A stretch of 64,000 nucleotides of DNA from Roseitranquillus sediminis (GTDB lineage Bacteria; Pseudomonadota; Alphaproteobacteria; Rhodobacterales; Rhodobacteraceae): positions 1-64,000 of the forward strand of contig NZ_JAFFOB010000005.1 in assembly GCF_016918935.1 (NCBI RefSeq), in the 5' to 3' direction. Shown here piece after piece: positions 24,015 to 33,375 of this stretch. Made by a program: the position numbers and the translations under genes. The stretch's first letter is position 1. Every line of letters starts with the position of its first letter. The notes below the pieces were generated by a model. That model had not been told where the DNA came from. It saw only the letters and a program-made list of their open reading frames with translations, and ran no database searches.

Positions 24015-24958
24015 TGCAGGGGGACAGTCGGCTCGACGATGCGGCGCGTGCCGCCTGGCTCTATTACGTGGCCGGGAACACGCAGGACGAGATTGCGCGC
24101 AAGCTTGGCGTTTCGCGCCAGTCGGCCCAGCGGCTCGTTTCCCTCGCGGTCACCGAGCGGCTGATAAAGATGCGGCTCGACCACCCTATCGCGCGCTGCA
24201 TGGAACTGGGGCAGGAGCTGGCGCAACGCCACGCGCTCACGTCCTGCGAAGTGGTGCCGAGTGACCCCGCCGCGCCCGGACTGCTCGCCGGCGTTGCCAT
24301 TTCCGGAGCCGCCGAGATGGAGCGGCACCTGAAGTCGCGCGCGCCGAAGGTCGTCGCCCTCGGCACCGGCCGGGCGCTCAGGGCCGCGGTGGAGCAGCTG
24401 CCGACGCTCGACTGCCCGCAGCACTCGATCGTGTCGCTCCTCGGTAACATGATGCGCGACGGGTCGGCTACGCCCTACAATGTGGTCGTCCGCATGGCCG
24501 ACCGGGTGGGAGCGCGGCACTTTCCGATGCCGCTGCCGGTCCTGGCCGAGGATCCGGACCAGCTCGCCCTCCTCCACGCGCAGGAGCCGGTGCGCAACAC
24601 GCTCGATCTCTGTCGCCGCGCCGACGTCACCTTCGTCGGCATCGGCCAGCTCGACGAGACCGCGCCGATGGTGGTGGACGGCTTCATCACGCGCGCCGAA
24701 CTGCGGGCTCTGCAGGGCGCCGGCGCAGTTGGCGAGATCACGAGCTGGTCCTACGACCGGAACGGCGAGGTCATAGGTGGCCTCATCAACGAGCGAGTGG
24801 CGAGCGCACCACTGCGAAGCGCCCAAGGGCGGCTTGTGGTTGGAATCGCCGTGGGCGAGGCCAAGGTGCCCGCGGTGGCCGCGGCACTGAGGGGCCGCCT
24901 CATCAGCGCCCTCATCACCGATGAAGTCACAGCGGAAAAGGTACTGCGGCTGGACTGA
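24014..24958 (+). CDS. smoC: SmoC-like sugar-binding transcriptional regulator
   Basis: A 314-residue regulator of the SorC/DeoR-type sugar-binding family. The N-terminal helix-turn-helix is NTQDEIARKLGVSRQSAQRLVS. The remainder is the sugar-phosphate-isomerase-like effector domain (VVALGTGRALRAAVEQLP, TFVGIGQL, GEVIGGLINERV). In Rhodobacter the homologous gene precedes the smo transporter genes. ATG 24014 is coupled to the HAD gene stop. It probably controls the smoE promoter 140 bases downstream in response to polyols. Confidence 0.85.
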   Translation: MQGDSRLDDAARAAWLYYVAGNTQDEIARKLGVSRQSAQRLVSLAVTERLIKMRLDHPIARCMELGQELAQRHALTSCEVVPSDPAAPGLLAGVAISGAAEMERHLKSRAPKVVALGTGRALRAAVEQLPTLDCPQHSIVSLLGNMMRDGSATPYNVVVRMADRVGARHFPMPLPVLAEDPDQLALLHAQEPVRNTLDLCRRADVTFVGIGQLDETAPMVVDGFITRAELRALQGAGAVGEITSWSYDRNGEVIGGLINERVASAPLRSAQGRLVVGIAVGEAKVPAVAAALRGRLISALITDEVTAEKVLRLD

Positions 24959-24960
24959 TT

Positions 24961-25064
24961 GCAATTTCATTGCGTGGTGACCGGCGTGGATATGCCGGAT
25001 AGGGTATAGCTAGGCCGTTGACAGACTCAGTTATGTCTGTGAGATTTTGCTCATTGCCTAGGCA
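24961..25064 (+). promoter_or_regulatory. Promoter and candidate operators upstream of smoE
   Basis: This is the AT-richest stretch in its surroundings. It holds a consensus -35 box TTGACA at 25018-25023; the -10 region (GAGATT) is poor, suggesting activator help. Three inverted repeats lie here: GCAAT-TTC-ATTGC (24961-24973), TGAG-ATTTTG-CTCA (25040-25053) and TGCCTAGGCA (25055-25064). They are candidate sites for the SmoC-like regulator encoded just upstream. Confidence 0.5.
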
Positions 25065-25094
25065 TTTGCCCAAGTACGGCAAAGGGAGGACGAC

Positions 25095-26408
25095 ATGACG
25101 AACATCAGGCGTGCCCTAATGGGGGCGACGGCGCTGTGCGTATCGGCCCTGGCGGCCGAGGCGCAGACGACAATCACGATCGCGACCGTGAACAACGGCG
25201 ACATGATCCGGATGCAGGGGCTCTCGAATCATTTCACCGATGCGCATCCCGACATCGCCCTCGAATGGGTGACGCTGGAGGAAAACGTGCTGCGCCAGCG
25301 GGTGACGACCGACATCGCCACACAAGGCGGCCAGTACGACGTGCTGACCATCGGCACCTACGAGGTCCCGATCTGGGCCAAGCAGGACTGGCTGCTGCCG
25401 CTCGACGACCTGCCCGAGGAATATAACGTCGACGACCTGCTGCCCGCCGTGCGCGAGGCGCTGTCGGTCGACGGCACGCTCTATGCGGCGCCGTTCTACG
25501 GCGAGTCCGCAATGGTGATGTACCGCACCGACCTGGCCGAGCAGGCGGGCGTCTCCATCCCCGAAGAACCCACCTGGTCCGACATCATGTCCGCGGCCGA
25601 GGCGATGACCGATCGCGAGAACGAGGTCTACGGCATCTGCCTGCGCGGCAAGCCCGGCTGGGGCGAGAACATGGGCTTCATCACCACCATGGCGAACAGC
25701 TATGGCGCGCGATGGTTCGACACGGAGTGGAACGCCCAGTTCGACAGCCCCGAATGGCAGGAGACGATGAAGGACTACCTGACCATGATGAACGAGTACG
25801 GCCCGCCGGGCGCGTCATCGAACGGCTTCAACGAGAACCTGTCGCTGTTCCAGCAGGGCAAGTGCGGCATGTGGATCGACGCGACCGTCGCCGCCGGCTT
25901 TGTGACCGATCCCGACGAGTCCACGGTCGCCGACAGCGTGGGCTTCGCCAAGTTCCCCAACAAGGAAGGCGTCGACAACCACGGCAACTGGCTCTGGGCC
26001 TGGAGCCTCGCGGTGCCGTCCTCGACCGACGCGCCCGACGCGGCAAAGGAGTTCGTCGCCTGGGCCACGAGCCAAGAATACACGCAGCTCGTCGCCCAGG
26101 AAGAGGGGTGGCGCGCCGCGCCTCCGGGCACCCGGACCTCGCTCTACGAGAACCCCGAGTACCAGGAAGCCGCGCCCTTCGCCGAGATGACCCTGAACGC
26201 CATACAGTCGGCCGACACGCAGAACCAGTCCGTGCAGGAGACGCCCTACACCGGCGGGCAGTTCGTCGCGATCCCGGAGTTCCAGGGCATCGGTACGGCG
26301 GTCGGGCAGCAATTCTCGGCCGCTCTGGCCGGTCAGGTCTCGGCGGACCAGGCGCTGCAGAGCGCACAGCAGCTGACCCAGCGCGAGATGGACCGCGCTG
26401 GCTACTGA
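25095..26408 (+). CDS. smoE: Sorbitol/mannitol ABC transporter binding protein
   Basis: A 437-residue family 1 periplasmic solute-binding protein. A cleavable signal peptide ends near ALAAEAQTT. Features of the family are SNHFTDAHPDIALEWVTLEEN and QGGQYDVLTIGTYEVPIWAKQ, with YGESAMVMYRTDL and many Trp residues for polyol stacking. The gene order (regulator, binding protein, two permeases, ATPase, sorbitol and mannitol dehydrogenases) matches the Rhodobacter smo locus and supports the ligand assignment. A GGGAGGACGAC site precedes ATG 25095. A strong hairpin follows the stop. Confidence 0.92.
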   Translation: MTNIRRALMGATALCVSALAAEAQTTITIATVNNGDMIRMQGLSNHFTDAHPDIALEWVTLEENVLRQRVTTDIATQGGQYDVLTIGTYEVPIWAKQDWLLPLDDLPEEYNVDDLLPAVREALSVDGTLYAAPFYGESAMVMYRTDLAEQAGVSIPEEPTWSDIMSAAEAMTDRENEVYGICLRGKPGWGENMGFITTMANSYGARWFDTEWNAQFDSPEWQETMKDYLTMMNEYGPPGASSNGFNENLSLFQQGKCGMWIDATVAAGFVTDPDESTVADSVGFAKFPNKEGVDNHGNWLWAWSLAVPSSTDAPDAAKEFVAWATSQEYTQLVAQEEGWRAAPPGTRTSLYENPEYQEAAPFAEMTLNAIQSADTQNQSVQETPYTGGQFVAIPEFQGIGTAVGQQFSAALAGQVSADQALQSAQQLTQREMDRAGY

Positions 26409-26419
26409 TCCTCCCGGTC

Positions 26420-26443
26420 GGGGGCCCCGCCCGCGGGGCCCCC
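26420..26443 (+). promoter_or_regulatory. Intercistronic hairpin between smoE and smoF
   Basis: GGGGGCCCC (26420-26428) pairs fully with GGGGCCCCC (26435-26443) across a six-base loop, 11 bases after the smoE stop. There is no T run, so it is more likely an mRNA-stabilising or attenuating element than a full terminator. Confidence 0.65.
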
Positions 26444-26471
26444 GAAGTCACGCCTTCAGGGAGTCGTAGAC

Positions 26472-27344
26472 ATGGCCACCCAGCATTCCAGAGCCGCGGC
26501 GCGGCTGATGATCTCGCCCGCTGTCATCCTGCTGCTTCTGTGGATGATCGTACCCCTGACACTGACGCTCTACTTCTCGACGCTGCGCTACAACCTGCTG
26601 ATGCCGGGCGCGAACCCGTTCGTCGGCTTCGAGAACTACAGCTATTTCTTCACCGATCCGGCCTTTACCACGGCGCTGCTCAACACGCTGCTGCTGGTAG
26701 GGGGCGTGCTCGTCATCACCGTCTGCGGTGGCATCGCGCTGGCGCTGCTGCTCGACCAGGAGATGTGGGGACAGGGGATCGTCCGGCTGCTGGTGATCGC
26801 GCCGTTCTTCGTGATGCCAACGGTATCTGCGCTGGTCTGGAAGAACATGTTCATGGACCCGGTGAACGGGCTCTTCGGCTACCTCGCGCGGGCCTTCGGC
26901 GCGCAGCCGTTCGAGTGGCTGACGGCGGCGCCGCTTCTGTCGATCATCTTCATCGTCTCATGGCAGTGGCTGCCGTTCGCCACGCTGATCCTGCTGACCG
27001 CGATCCAGTCGCTGTCGAGCGAGCAGCTCGAGGCGGCCGAGATGGACGGCGCGCGGTTCGGCAGCAAGTTCCTCTGGATCATCCTGCCGCATCTGGCGCG
27101 GGCGATCACCGTCGTCATCCTGATCCAGACGATCTTCCTGCTGTCGATATTCGCGGAGATTCTGGTGACGACGGGCGGCGGGCCGGGCGTGGCGTCCACC
27201 AACCTGACCTACCTCGTCTACATCCAGTCGCTCCTGCAGTTCGACGTCGGGCTGGGCTCGGCGGGCGGCGTGGTCGCCATCATCCTCGCCAACATCGTCG
27301 CGATCTTCCTGATGCGGATGATCGGCAAGAACCTGGACGCCTGA
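26472..27344 (+). CDS. smoF: Sorbitol/mannitol ABC transporter permease 1
   Basis: A 290-residue inner-membrane permease of the MalF type with six helices. The ATPase-contact EAA loop is EAAEMDGARFGSKFLWIILP. It pairs with the following permease and the MalK-type ATPase to import polyols. The gap to the next gene is ten bases. Confidence 0.93.
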   Translation: MATQHSRAAARLMISPAVILLLLWMIVPLTLTLYFSTLRYNLLMPGANPFVGFENYSYFFTDPAFTTALLNTLLLVGGVLVITVCGGIALALLLDQEMWGQGIVRLLVIAPFFVMPTVSALVWKNMFMDPVNGLFGYLARAFGAQPFEWLTAAPLLSIIFIVSWQWLPFATLILLTAIQSLSSEQLEAAEMDGARFGSKFLWIILPHLARAITVVILIQTIFLLSIFAEILVTTGGGPGVASTNLTYLVYIQSLLQFDVGLGSAGGVVAIILANIVAIFLMRMIGKNLDA

Positions 27345-27354
27345 GGGGGATCCG

Positions 27355-28185
27355 ATGGCACGCGCAGTCACGACGCGACGCAAGTCGATCAACACCGCCA
27401 TCGCCTGGGCGATCGGCATCCTGATCTTCTTCCCAATCCTATGGACGATCCTGACGAGCTTCAAGACCGAGGCCGAGGCCATCTCGTCGCCGCCGTCGTT
27501 CCTCTTCTTCGATTGGACGTTCGAGAACTACGCGGCGGTGCAGGAGCGGTCCAACTACTTCCGCCACTTCATGAACTCGGTGGTGATCTCGCTCGGCTCG
27601 ACGATCCTCGGCCTCATCATCGCGGTCCCGGCGGCGTGGGCGATGGCCTTCGTGCCGGGCAAGAACACCAAGAACGTCCTGATGTGGATGCTCTCGACCA
27701 AGATGCTGCCGCCGGTCGGCGTGCTGATCCCGATCTACCTGCTCTTCCGCGACACAGGGCTGCTCGACACCCGCACCGGCCTCGTCATCGTGCTGACGCT
27801 GATCAACCTGCCGATCATCGTCTGGATGCTCTACACCTACTTCCGCGAGATCCCGGGCGAGATCCTCGAGGCCGCGCGGATGGACGGTGCGACCCTGCGC
27901 GACGAGATCATCCACGTGCTGACGCCGATGGCGGTGCCCGGCATCGCCTCTACGCTCCTGCTCAATATCATTCTCGCCTGGAACGAGGCGTTCTGGACGC
28001 TGAACCTGACAGCCGCGAACGCCGCGCCCCTGACCGCCTTCATCGCCAGCTACTCGAGCCCAGAGGGGCTGTTCTACGCCAAGCTCAGCGCAGCCTCGAC
28101 CATGGCGATCGCGCCGATCCTCATCCTGGGCTGGTTCAGCCAGAAACAGCTCGTCCGCGGCCTGACGTTCGGCGCCGTGAAGTAG
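27355..28185 (+). CDS. smoG: Sorbitol/mannitol ABC transporter permease 2
   Basis: A 276-residue MalG-type permease with six helices. The EAA loop is EAARMDGATLRDEIIHVLTP. The opening helix follows a short basic N-terminus (ARAVTTRRKSINT). It lies between smoF and the ATPase gene in one transcript. The start ATG has GAGGGGGATCCG before it. Confidence 0.93.
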   Translation: MARAVTTRRKSINTAIAWAIGILIFFPILWTILTSFKTEAEAISSPPSFLFFDWTFENYAAVQERSNYFRHFMNSVVISLGSTILGLIIAVPAAWAMAFVPGKNTKNVLMWMLSTKMLPPVGVLIPIYLLFRDTGLLDTRTGLVIVLTLINLPIIVWMLYTYFREIPGEILEAARMDGATLRDEIIHVLTPMAVPGIASTLLLNIILAWNEAFWTLNLTAANAAPLTAFIASYSSPEGLFYAKLSAASTMAIAPILILGWFSQKQLVRGLTFGAVK

Positions 28186-28206
28186 CGCCCGAGAAAGGAA
28201 GATGAA

Positions 28207-29208
28207 ATGGGCACGATCACGCTCGACAAGGTGACCAAGAGCTTCGGCGCGGTACAGGTGATCCCGCCGCTGGACCTGACGATCGGCGACGGCGAGTTCG
28301 TCGTCTTCGTCGGCCCCTCCGGCTGCGGCAAGTCCACGCTCCTGCGCCTGATCGCGGGGCTAGAGGACGTCACGTCCGGCGAGATCCGCATAGACGGGCG
28401 CAACGCGACCGAGACGCCGCCCGCCAAGCGCGGCCTCGCGATGGTATTCCAGTCCTACGCCCTCTACCCGCACATGAGCGTGCGGAAGAACATCGCGTTT
28501 CCGCTCAGGATGGCGGGCATGGACAAGGCCGAGCAGGACCGGCGCATCGAGGCGGCGGCCAAGGTGCTCAACCTTTCGGACTACCTCGACCGCCGGCCGG
28601 GGCAGCTATCAGGCGGTCAGCGCCAGCGCGTCGCCATCGGCCGGGCCATTGTGCGGGAGCCCGCCGCCTTCCTCTTCGACGAGCCGCTCTCGAACCTCGA
28701 CGCGGCGCTGCGCGTCAACATGCGCCTCGAGATCAGCGAGCTGCACAACACGCTCGAGACGACGATGATCTACGTGACGCACGATCAGGTCGAGGCGATG
28801 ACCATGGCCGACAAGATCGTCGTCCTGCGCGCCGGCAACATCGAGCAGGTCGGCTCGCCGCTCGAGCTCTACCGCAACCCGCGCAACGTCTTCGTGGCGG
28901 GCTTCATCGGCAGCCCGAAGATGAACCTCATCGACGGGGCAGAGGCGGCGAAGCACGACGCCAAGACGATCGGCGTTCGGCCCGAGCACATGTCGATTTC
29001 GACGACCGATGGCCAGTGGCGCGGCGTGGTCGGCGTGTCGGAGCATCTGGGCTCGGACACGTTCCTCCACGTCCATGACACCGGCCTCGCCGACACGCTG
29101 ACTGTTCGCTGCGACGGCGAGATCGGCGTGCATCATGGGGACGCCGTCTACCTCACGCCGCAGCCCGACAAGATCCACCGCTTCGACGAGGCGGGACTGC
29201 GCTTGTGA
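28207..29208 (+). CDS. smoK: MalK-type ABC transporter ATPase for polyols
   Basis: A 333-residue sugar ABC ATPase. Walker A is GPSGCGKST, the signature is [13 protein letters not shown], Walker B is [13 protein letters not shown], and the switch His is in [10 protein letters not shown]. The C-terminal TOBE/OB regulatory region (TIGVRPEHM) is shorter than in MalK. It powers the SmoFG permease. Its TGA overlaps the GTG start of the sorbitol dehydrogenase. Confidence 0.94.
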   Translation: MGTITLDKVTKSFGAVQVIPPLDLTIGDGEFVVFVGPSGCGKSTLLRLIAGLEDVTSGEIRIDGRNATETPPAKRGLAMVFQSYALYPHMSVRKNIAFPLRMAGMDKAEQDRRIEAAAKVLNLSDYLDRRPGQLSGGQRQRVAIGRAIVREPAAFLFDEPLSNLDAALRVNMRLEISELHNTLETTMIYVTHDQVEAMTMADKIVVLRAGNIEQVGSPLELYRNPRNVFVAGFIGSPKMNLIDGAEAAKHDAKTIGVRPEHMSISTTDGQWRGVVGVSEHLGSDTFLHVHDTGLADTLTVRCDGEIGVHHGDAVYLTPQPDKIHRFDEAGLRL

Positions 29209-29969
29209 GACTGGAAGGCCGCTCGGCGCTGATCACCGGCGCGGCGCGCGGCATCGGCCGCGCCTTCGCCGAGGCCTACCTCCGCGAGGGCGCCACGGTC
29301 ACGATCGGCGACGTCAACATTGATGCCGCACGCGCCACCGCCGAGGAGATCGGTGCCCACGCCGTGCATCTCGACGTGACGGAGCAGTCGTCCATAGAGG
29401 CGGCGGTGGGTGAGACGGTGGCGGAAACCGGCGGCATCGACATCCTGGTGAACAATGCCGCTCTCTTCGACATGGCGCCCATCGTCGAGATCACGCGCGA
29501 GAGCTACGACCGCCTTTTCGCGGTGAACGTCTCCGGCACGCTCTTCACGCTGCAGGCCGTCGCGCGGCACATGGTCGACCGCGGCAAGGGCGGCAAGATC
29601 ATCAACATGGCCAGCCAGGCCGGGCGCCGCGGCGAAGGGCTGGTCGCGGTCTACTGCGCCACCAAGGCCGCTGTCATAAGCCTGACGCAGTCGGCGGGGC
29701 TGAACCTCATCCGGCACGGCATCAACGTCAACGCCATCGCCCCCGGCGTGGTCGAGGGCGAGCACTGGGACCACGTCGACGCGCTCTTCGCCCGGCACGA
29801 GGGGCTGCAGCCGGGCGAGAAGAAGCGTCAGGTAGGTGATGCCGTGCCCTATGGCCGGATGGGCCGCGCCGAGGACCTGACCGGGATGGCGATCTTCCTC
29901 GCCACGCCCGAGGCCGACTACATCGTCGCCCAGACTTTCAACGTCGACGGCGGACAGTGGATGAGCTGA
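29205..29969 (+). CDS. smoS: Sorbitol (polyol) dehydrogenase, SDR family
   Basis: A 254-residue short-chain dehydrogenase, NAD-dependent, oxidising sorbitol to fructose or a similar polyol to its ketose. It has a GAARGIGRA cofactor motif, ILVNNAAL, a catalytic Ser in NMASQAG and the intact Tyr-Lys pair in VYCATKAAV. The GTG start overlaps the smoK stop (GTGA), which argues for translational coupling. Position after the ATPase gene matches the Rhodobacter smo operon. Confidence 0.9.
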   Translation: MRLEGRSALITGAARGIGRAFAEAYLREGATVTIGDVNIDAARATAEEIGAHAVHLDVTEQSSIEAAVGETVAETGGIDILVNNAALFDMAPIVEITRESYDRLFAVNVSGTLFTLQAVARHMVDRGKGGKIINMASQAGRRGEGLVAVYCATKAAVISLTQSAGLNLIRHGINVNAIAPGVVEGEHWDHVDALFARHEGLQPGEKKRQVGDAVPYGRMGRAEDLTGMAIFLATPEADYIVAQTFNVDGGQWMS

Positions 29970-30010
29970 GGTCGCGGCCTCAGAAGCGATCGAGATCACG
30001 AGGTGCGATC

Positions 30011-31486
30011 ATGGCCGAACGCCTGAACCTGTCGATACTTGACCGGCTGCCCGCGAGCGTGGAGCGGCCCCGCTACCGCCGCGACGAGCTTTCGCGCGGG
30101 ATCGTGCACATCGGCATCGGCAACTTTCATCGCGCGCACATGGCGCTCTACCTGCACGACCTGTTCCAGGAGGGGCGAGATCTCGACTGGGCCATCGTCG
30201 GCGCGGGCGTTCGCCAGGGTGACGCACGGATGCGGGACGAGCTTGCCGAGCAGGACTGGCTGACAACGCTGGTCGAACTCGACCCCGAGCGCGACCGGCC
30301 GGTCGTGACGGGCCCGATGATCGACTTCGTGCCGATCGCCCGGGACAACGCGCCGCTGATCAAGGCGATGAGCGACCCGGCGATCCGGATCGTCAGCCTG
30401 ACGGTGACGGAGGGCGGCTACTACATCGACCCTGCCTCCGGCGCCTTCGACCCCGATCATCCGGACATGCAGGCCGACGCGGCCACCCCGGACCAACCGG
30501 TCAGCGCCTTCGGCGCGATCATCGCCGCGCTCCAAGCCCGTCGCGCCGCCGGCGTCGCGCCGTTCACCGTGATGAGTTGCGACAACCTGCCGGAGAACGG
30601 CCACGTCACGCGCGATACCGTCCTCGGCCTAGCCCGGCAGATCGACGGCGAGACGGCGGACTGGATCGCCGCCGAGGTCGCCTTCCCAAACGCGATGGTC
30701 GACCGGATCACACCCGCCACGTCGGACCGCGAGCGGAAGATGGTCCGCGAGCGCTGGGGCATCGAGGACGCGCGGCCCATCGCCTGCGAGTCGTTCCGGC
30801 AATGGGTGCTGGAGGACAAGTTCACCGCCGGCCGCCCTGCCTTCGAGACCGTGGGCGTCACGATGACGGACGACGTGGCGCCGTTCGAGACGATGAAGAT
30901 CCGCATCCTGAACGGCGGGCACGCCACGATCGCCTACCCCTCCGCGCTCCTCGGGCTACACTACGTCCACGAGGCGATCAGGCATCCGCTGGTCCGCGCC
31001 TTCCTCGACCGGGTGGAGCGCGAGGAGATCATCCCGATCGTGCCGCCGGTGCCAGACACCGACCTCGACGACTACTACGCGCAAGTCGTAACACGGCTGG
31101 AGAACCCAGGCGTGGGGGATACCGTGCCACGCCTCTGCCTCGACGGCTCCAACCGGCAGCCGAAGTTCATCCTGCCGTCGGTCCGCGACCGACTCGCCGC
31201 GGGGCAGGAGGTTGAGAGCCTGTCGCTGGTCAGCGCTCTCTGGGCGCGGTACCTCGGCGGCCCCGTGGAGGACGGCACGCCGATTGAGGTGCAGGACGAG
31301 GCGGCGGAGCGGTTGGTCACTTATGCGCAGAGGGCCAAAAAGGATCCTGCCGCCTTCCTGCAGCTCAAGGAAATCTTCGGCTCGCTCGCCGATGAACCGC
31401 GCTTTGCTGCGCCGTTTGCCCGCCACCTGTCGGCGCTCTGGTCCGATGGAACGGCCTCGGTCCTCGCCCGCCATACGGGCCTCTGA
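30011..31486 (+). CDS. mtlK: Mannitol 2-dehydrogenase
   Basis: A 491-residue long-chain polyol dehydrogenase (mannitol/fructuronate family) converting mannitol to fructose with NAD. The N-terminal IVHIGIGNFHRAHMALYLHD holds the cofactor region. The catalytic Lys-Asn-His signature is in KIRILNGGHATIAYP. ATG 30011 starts MAERLNLS; an upstream frame overlapping the sorbitol dehydrogenase gene is not used. It ends the operon here. No xylulokinase or fructokinase gene follows, unlike in some relatives. Confidence 0.93.
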   Translation: MAERLNLSILDRLPASVERPRYRRDELSRGIVHIGIGNFHRAHMALYLHDLFQEGRDLDWAIVGAGVRQGDARMRDELAEQDWLTTLVELDPERDRPVVTGPMIDFVPIARDNAPLIKAMSDPAIRIVSLTVTEGGYYIDPASGAFDPDHPDMQADAATPDQPVSAFGAIIAALQARRAAGVAPFTVMSCDNLPENGHVTRDTVLGLARQIDGETADWIAAEVAFPNAMVDRITPATSDRERKMVRERWGIEDARPIACESFRQWVLEDKFTAGRPAFETVGVTMTDDVAPFETMKIRILNGGHATIAYPSALLGLHYVHEAIRHPLVRAFLDRVEREEIIPIVPPVPDTDLDDYYAQVVTRLENPGVGDTVPRLCLDGSNRQPKFILPSVRDRLAAGQEVESLSLVSALWARYLGGPVEDGTPIEVQDEAAERLVTYAQRAKKDPAAFLQLKEIFGSLADEPRFAAPFARHLSALWSDGTASVLARHTGL

Positions 31487-31828
31487 CGCCGGAAAACGAA
31501 TCAGCGGCGTCCCCTGTCTGCCGGCGGCGGACGGTCCCGGCGCCACAATGTGCAACAAGGTCGTGTGGCGCGGCGGCAGGTCCGTCAATCTTTTCCACAG
31601 GCTCCCCCACGTTCACCGCACGGTCAACCGACTGCCGCGCGATCCCTTGCCACGGACCGCGCACAGGCGCAGAATCGGTTTAGGCTCTTCTTCGGTGGTG
31701 GATCGATGGATCGCCGGAGCGTACTTCTCGGATCATGCGGCGGCACCCGGAGGCGGCCCCGTCGCACGAGGCGCGCGCTGCGAAGGAATGCCTTGAGTGG
31801 CTAACGGAGCCAGCGGCGCAGGCGCATC
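31487..31828. other. Intergenic stretch after mtlK
   Basis: No convincing gene. GACGCC/GGCGTC at 31489-31513 may form a weak stem behind mtlK. An ATG at 31706 begins MDRRSVLLGSCGG, which looks like the start of a Tat signal peptide, but the frame turns into Arg-rich noise and stops within 32 codons, so at best it is a gene remnant. The rest must carry the promoter of the next gene; no clear boxes are seen. Confidence 0.4.
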
Positions 31829-33265
31829 ATGGATGGCCATCGACAGGTTGCATCGGCAGTAAAAGATTTCATCGCGCGTCAGCACATCTCGCGCGACGAG
31901 TTCGCCTTTCGCACCAAGCTCGGCAGATCCACGGTGGACAAGCTGCTGATCGGGCTCTTTTCCGATCGAACGCTGTCGATCGTCGAGGGGCATACCGGCC
32001 TGGACCTGAAGCCGCTGCTGAACGGCGAGGTCGCGGTCGATACAGCGCCGGCCGCCGCGCACCGTGGCCCCGAAGCTGCTAGCCGGCCGTCGATCGCCGT
32101 GCTGCCGTTCACAAACCTCGGGGGAGATCACGAGCACGACTACCTTGGTGACGGCCTCACCGAGGACATCATCACCGCCCTCGCCCGCCTGCGCTGGCTC
32201 TTCGTCATCGCGCGCAACTCGACCTTCGTCTACAAGGGTCGCGCGGTGGACGTGCGCACCGTGGCCGGGGAGCTGGGCGTGCGATACGTGCTCGAGGGCA
32301 GCATCCGCGTCGCCCGCGACCGGATCCGCGTCACCGGACAGCTCATCGACGCGGAGAGCGGCAAGCACATCTGGGCCGACCGCTATGACCGCCAGCTGAC
32401 GGACATCTTCGACGTGCAGGACGACATCACCCAGCGCGTGGTCGCCGCAGTCGAGCCGCACCTCTACGCCGAGGAAGGCACGCGCGCCGCGCTCCGCCAG
32501 CCGGGCAGCGTCGACGCGTGGGGACTGGTGGCACGGGCGCTCCAACTCATCAACCAGATCGACCGCAAGGGGAACGCGGAGGCGCAGGAGCTGCTGCACC
32601 GCGCGATCACGCTCGACCCGAGCTACGCTCGCGCGCACGCGCTGCTCAGCTGGGCGCTCTACTGGGCGGTCCTCTGCTACTGGCGCCCAGATCGAGAAAA
32701 GGGCTCCGAAGAGGCGATGGCTCATGCCCAGAAGGCGCTGGTGAGCGATCCGGGCGATCCCTGGGGGCGCATGATGCTGGGCCTCTGCCTCAGCTCGGCG
32801 GGACAGCACGATCGCGCCGTCGGCGAGCTCAGGGCGGCGCTGTCGATGAACCCCAGCTTCGCGCTGGGCCATACGGGTCTGGGCCTCACGCTGCTGCGCG
32901 CGGGCCACTTCGACGAGGCGATCGAGGAGACGGCGCGTGCGCTGCTGCTCAGCCCGCTCGACACGTTCTCGGGGCTCTACACCTCCACCCACGGCCTCGC
33001 GCTCCTCGGCGCGCGGCGCTTTGAGGAGGCGCTGCCCTACCTCAGAACATCCATTGCCGGATTCTCCGAATATCCAGGCCAGTACAATTCGCTCATCAGC
33101 TGCTGCGGTCATCTCGGCCTCTTGGACGAGGCGCGCGAGTTCATGGAGCGGCGCAACGCGATCGGACCACCATTGCGGCGGTCGGTGCTGAGGAAGAACC
33201 TCTCCAAGTTTGCGCATTGCGACGTCTTCATCGAAGGGCTCGAAAAGGCCGGCGTTCCGGATTGA
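31829..33265 (+). CDS. HTH-TolB-like-TPR protein (cyclase-associated type, no cyclase domain)
   Basis: A 478-residue protein in three parts. Residues 1-50 look like a helix-turn-helix-type segment (SRDEFAFRTKLGRSTVDKLL). Residues 87-200 match the TolB-like/FlgO domain often attached to CHD adenylate cyclases (SIAVLPFTNLGG, DYLGDGLTEDIITALARLRWLFVIARNS with ISRNS-type motif, ADRYDR). From about 225 to the end are TPR-like repeats (AEAQELLHRAITLDPSYARAHALLSWAL, PWGRMMLGLCLSSAGQHDRA). The usual N-terminal cyclase or OmpR-type domain is missing. No signal peptide is seen, so it is probably cytoplasmic. Function unknown; a regulatory or scaffold role is likely. Confidence 0.8.
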   Translation: MDGHRQVASAVKDFIARQHISRDEFAFRTKLGRSTVDKLLIGLFSDRTLSIVEGHTGLDLKPLLNGEVAVDTAPAAAHRGPEAASRPSIAVLPFTNLGGDHEHDYLGDGLTEDIITALARLRWLFVIARNSTFVYKGRAVDVRTVAGELGVRYVLEGSIRVARDRIRVTGQLIDAESGKHIWADRYDRQLTDIFDVQDDITQRVVAAVEPHLYAEEGTRAALRQPGSVDAWGLVARALQLINQIDRKGNAEAQELLHRAITLDPSYARAHALLSWALYWAVLCYWRPDREKGSEEAMAHAQKALVSDPGDPWGRMMLGLCLSSAGQHDRAVGELRAALSMNPSFALGHTGLGLTLLRAGHFDEAIEETARALLLSPLDTFSGLYTSTHGLALLGARRFEEALPYLRTSIAGFSEYPGQYNSLISCCGHLGLLDEAREFMERRNAIGPPLRRSVLRKNLSKFAHCDVFIEGLEKAGVPD

Positions 33266-33271
33266 GCCTTG

Positions 33272-33295
33272 TCCGCCAGCCCTTGGGCCGGCGGA
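33272..33295 (+). terminator. Hairpin after the TolB/TPR gene
   Basis: TCCGCCAGCCC pairs with GGGCCGGCGGA with one A-C mismatch, six bases after the stop, followed by TAGTT. A plausible but weak terminator. Confidence 0.45.
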
Positions 33296-33335
33296 TAGTT
33301 GCAGAGAATGCAATCCGGGTCGGAGCCCTGTTGCA

Positions 33336-33363
33336 GCCCGGGCCGAAACGCGCCGGCCCGGGC
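33336..33363. terminator. Strong hairpin between convergent genes
   Basis: GCCCGGGCCG (33336-33345) pairs fully with CGGCCCGGGC (33354-33363). It lies 12 bases past the end of the minus-strand secreted-protein gene and 70 bases past the plus-strand TolB/TPR gene, so it may end either transcript. No T run is present. Confidence 0.5.
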
Positions 33364-33375
33364 GAGAGGCGAAAC

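Noticed and set aside
31706-31804. Short frame starting MDRRSVLLGSCGG
   Set aside because: The opening looks like a Tat signal, but the frame becomes Arg-rich and stops after 32 codons, so no protein can be supported; it is mentioned in the gap entry only.
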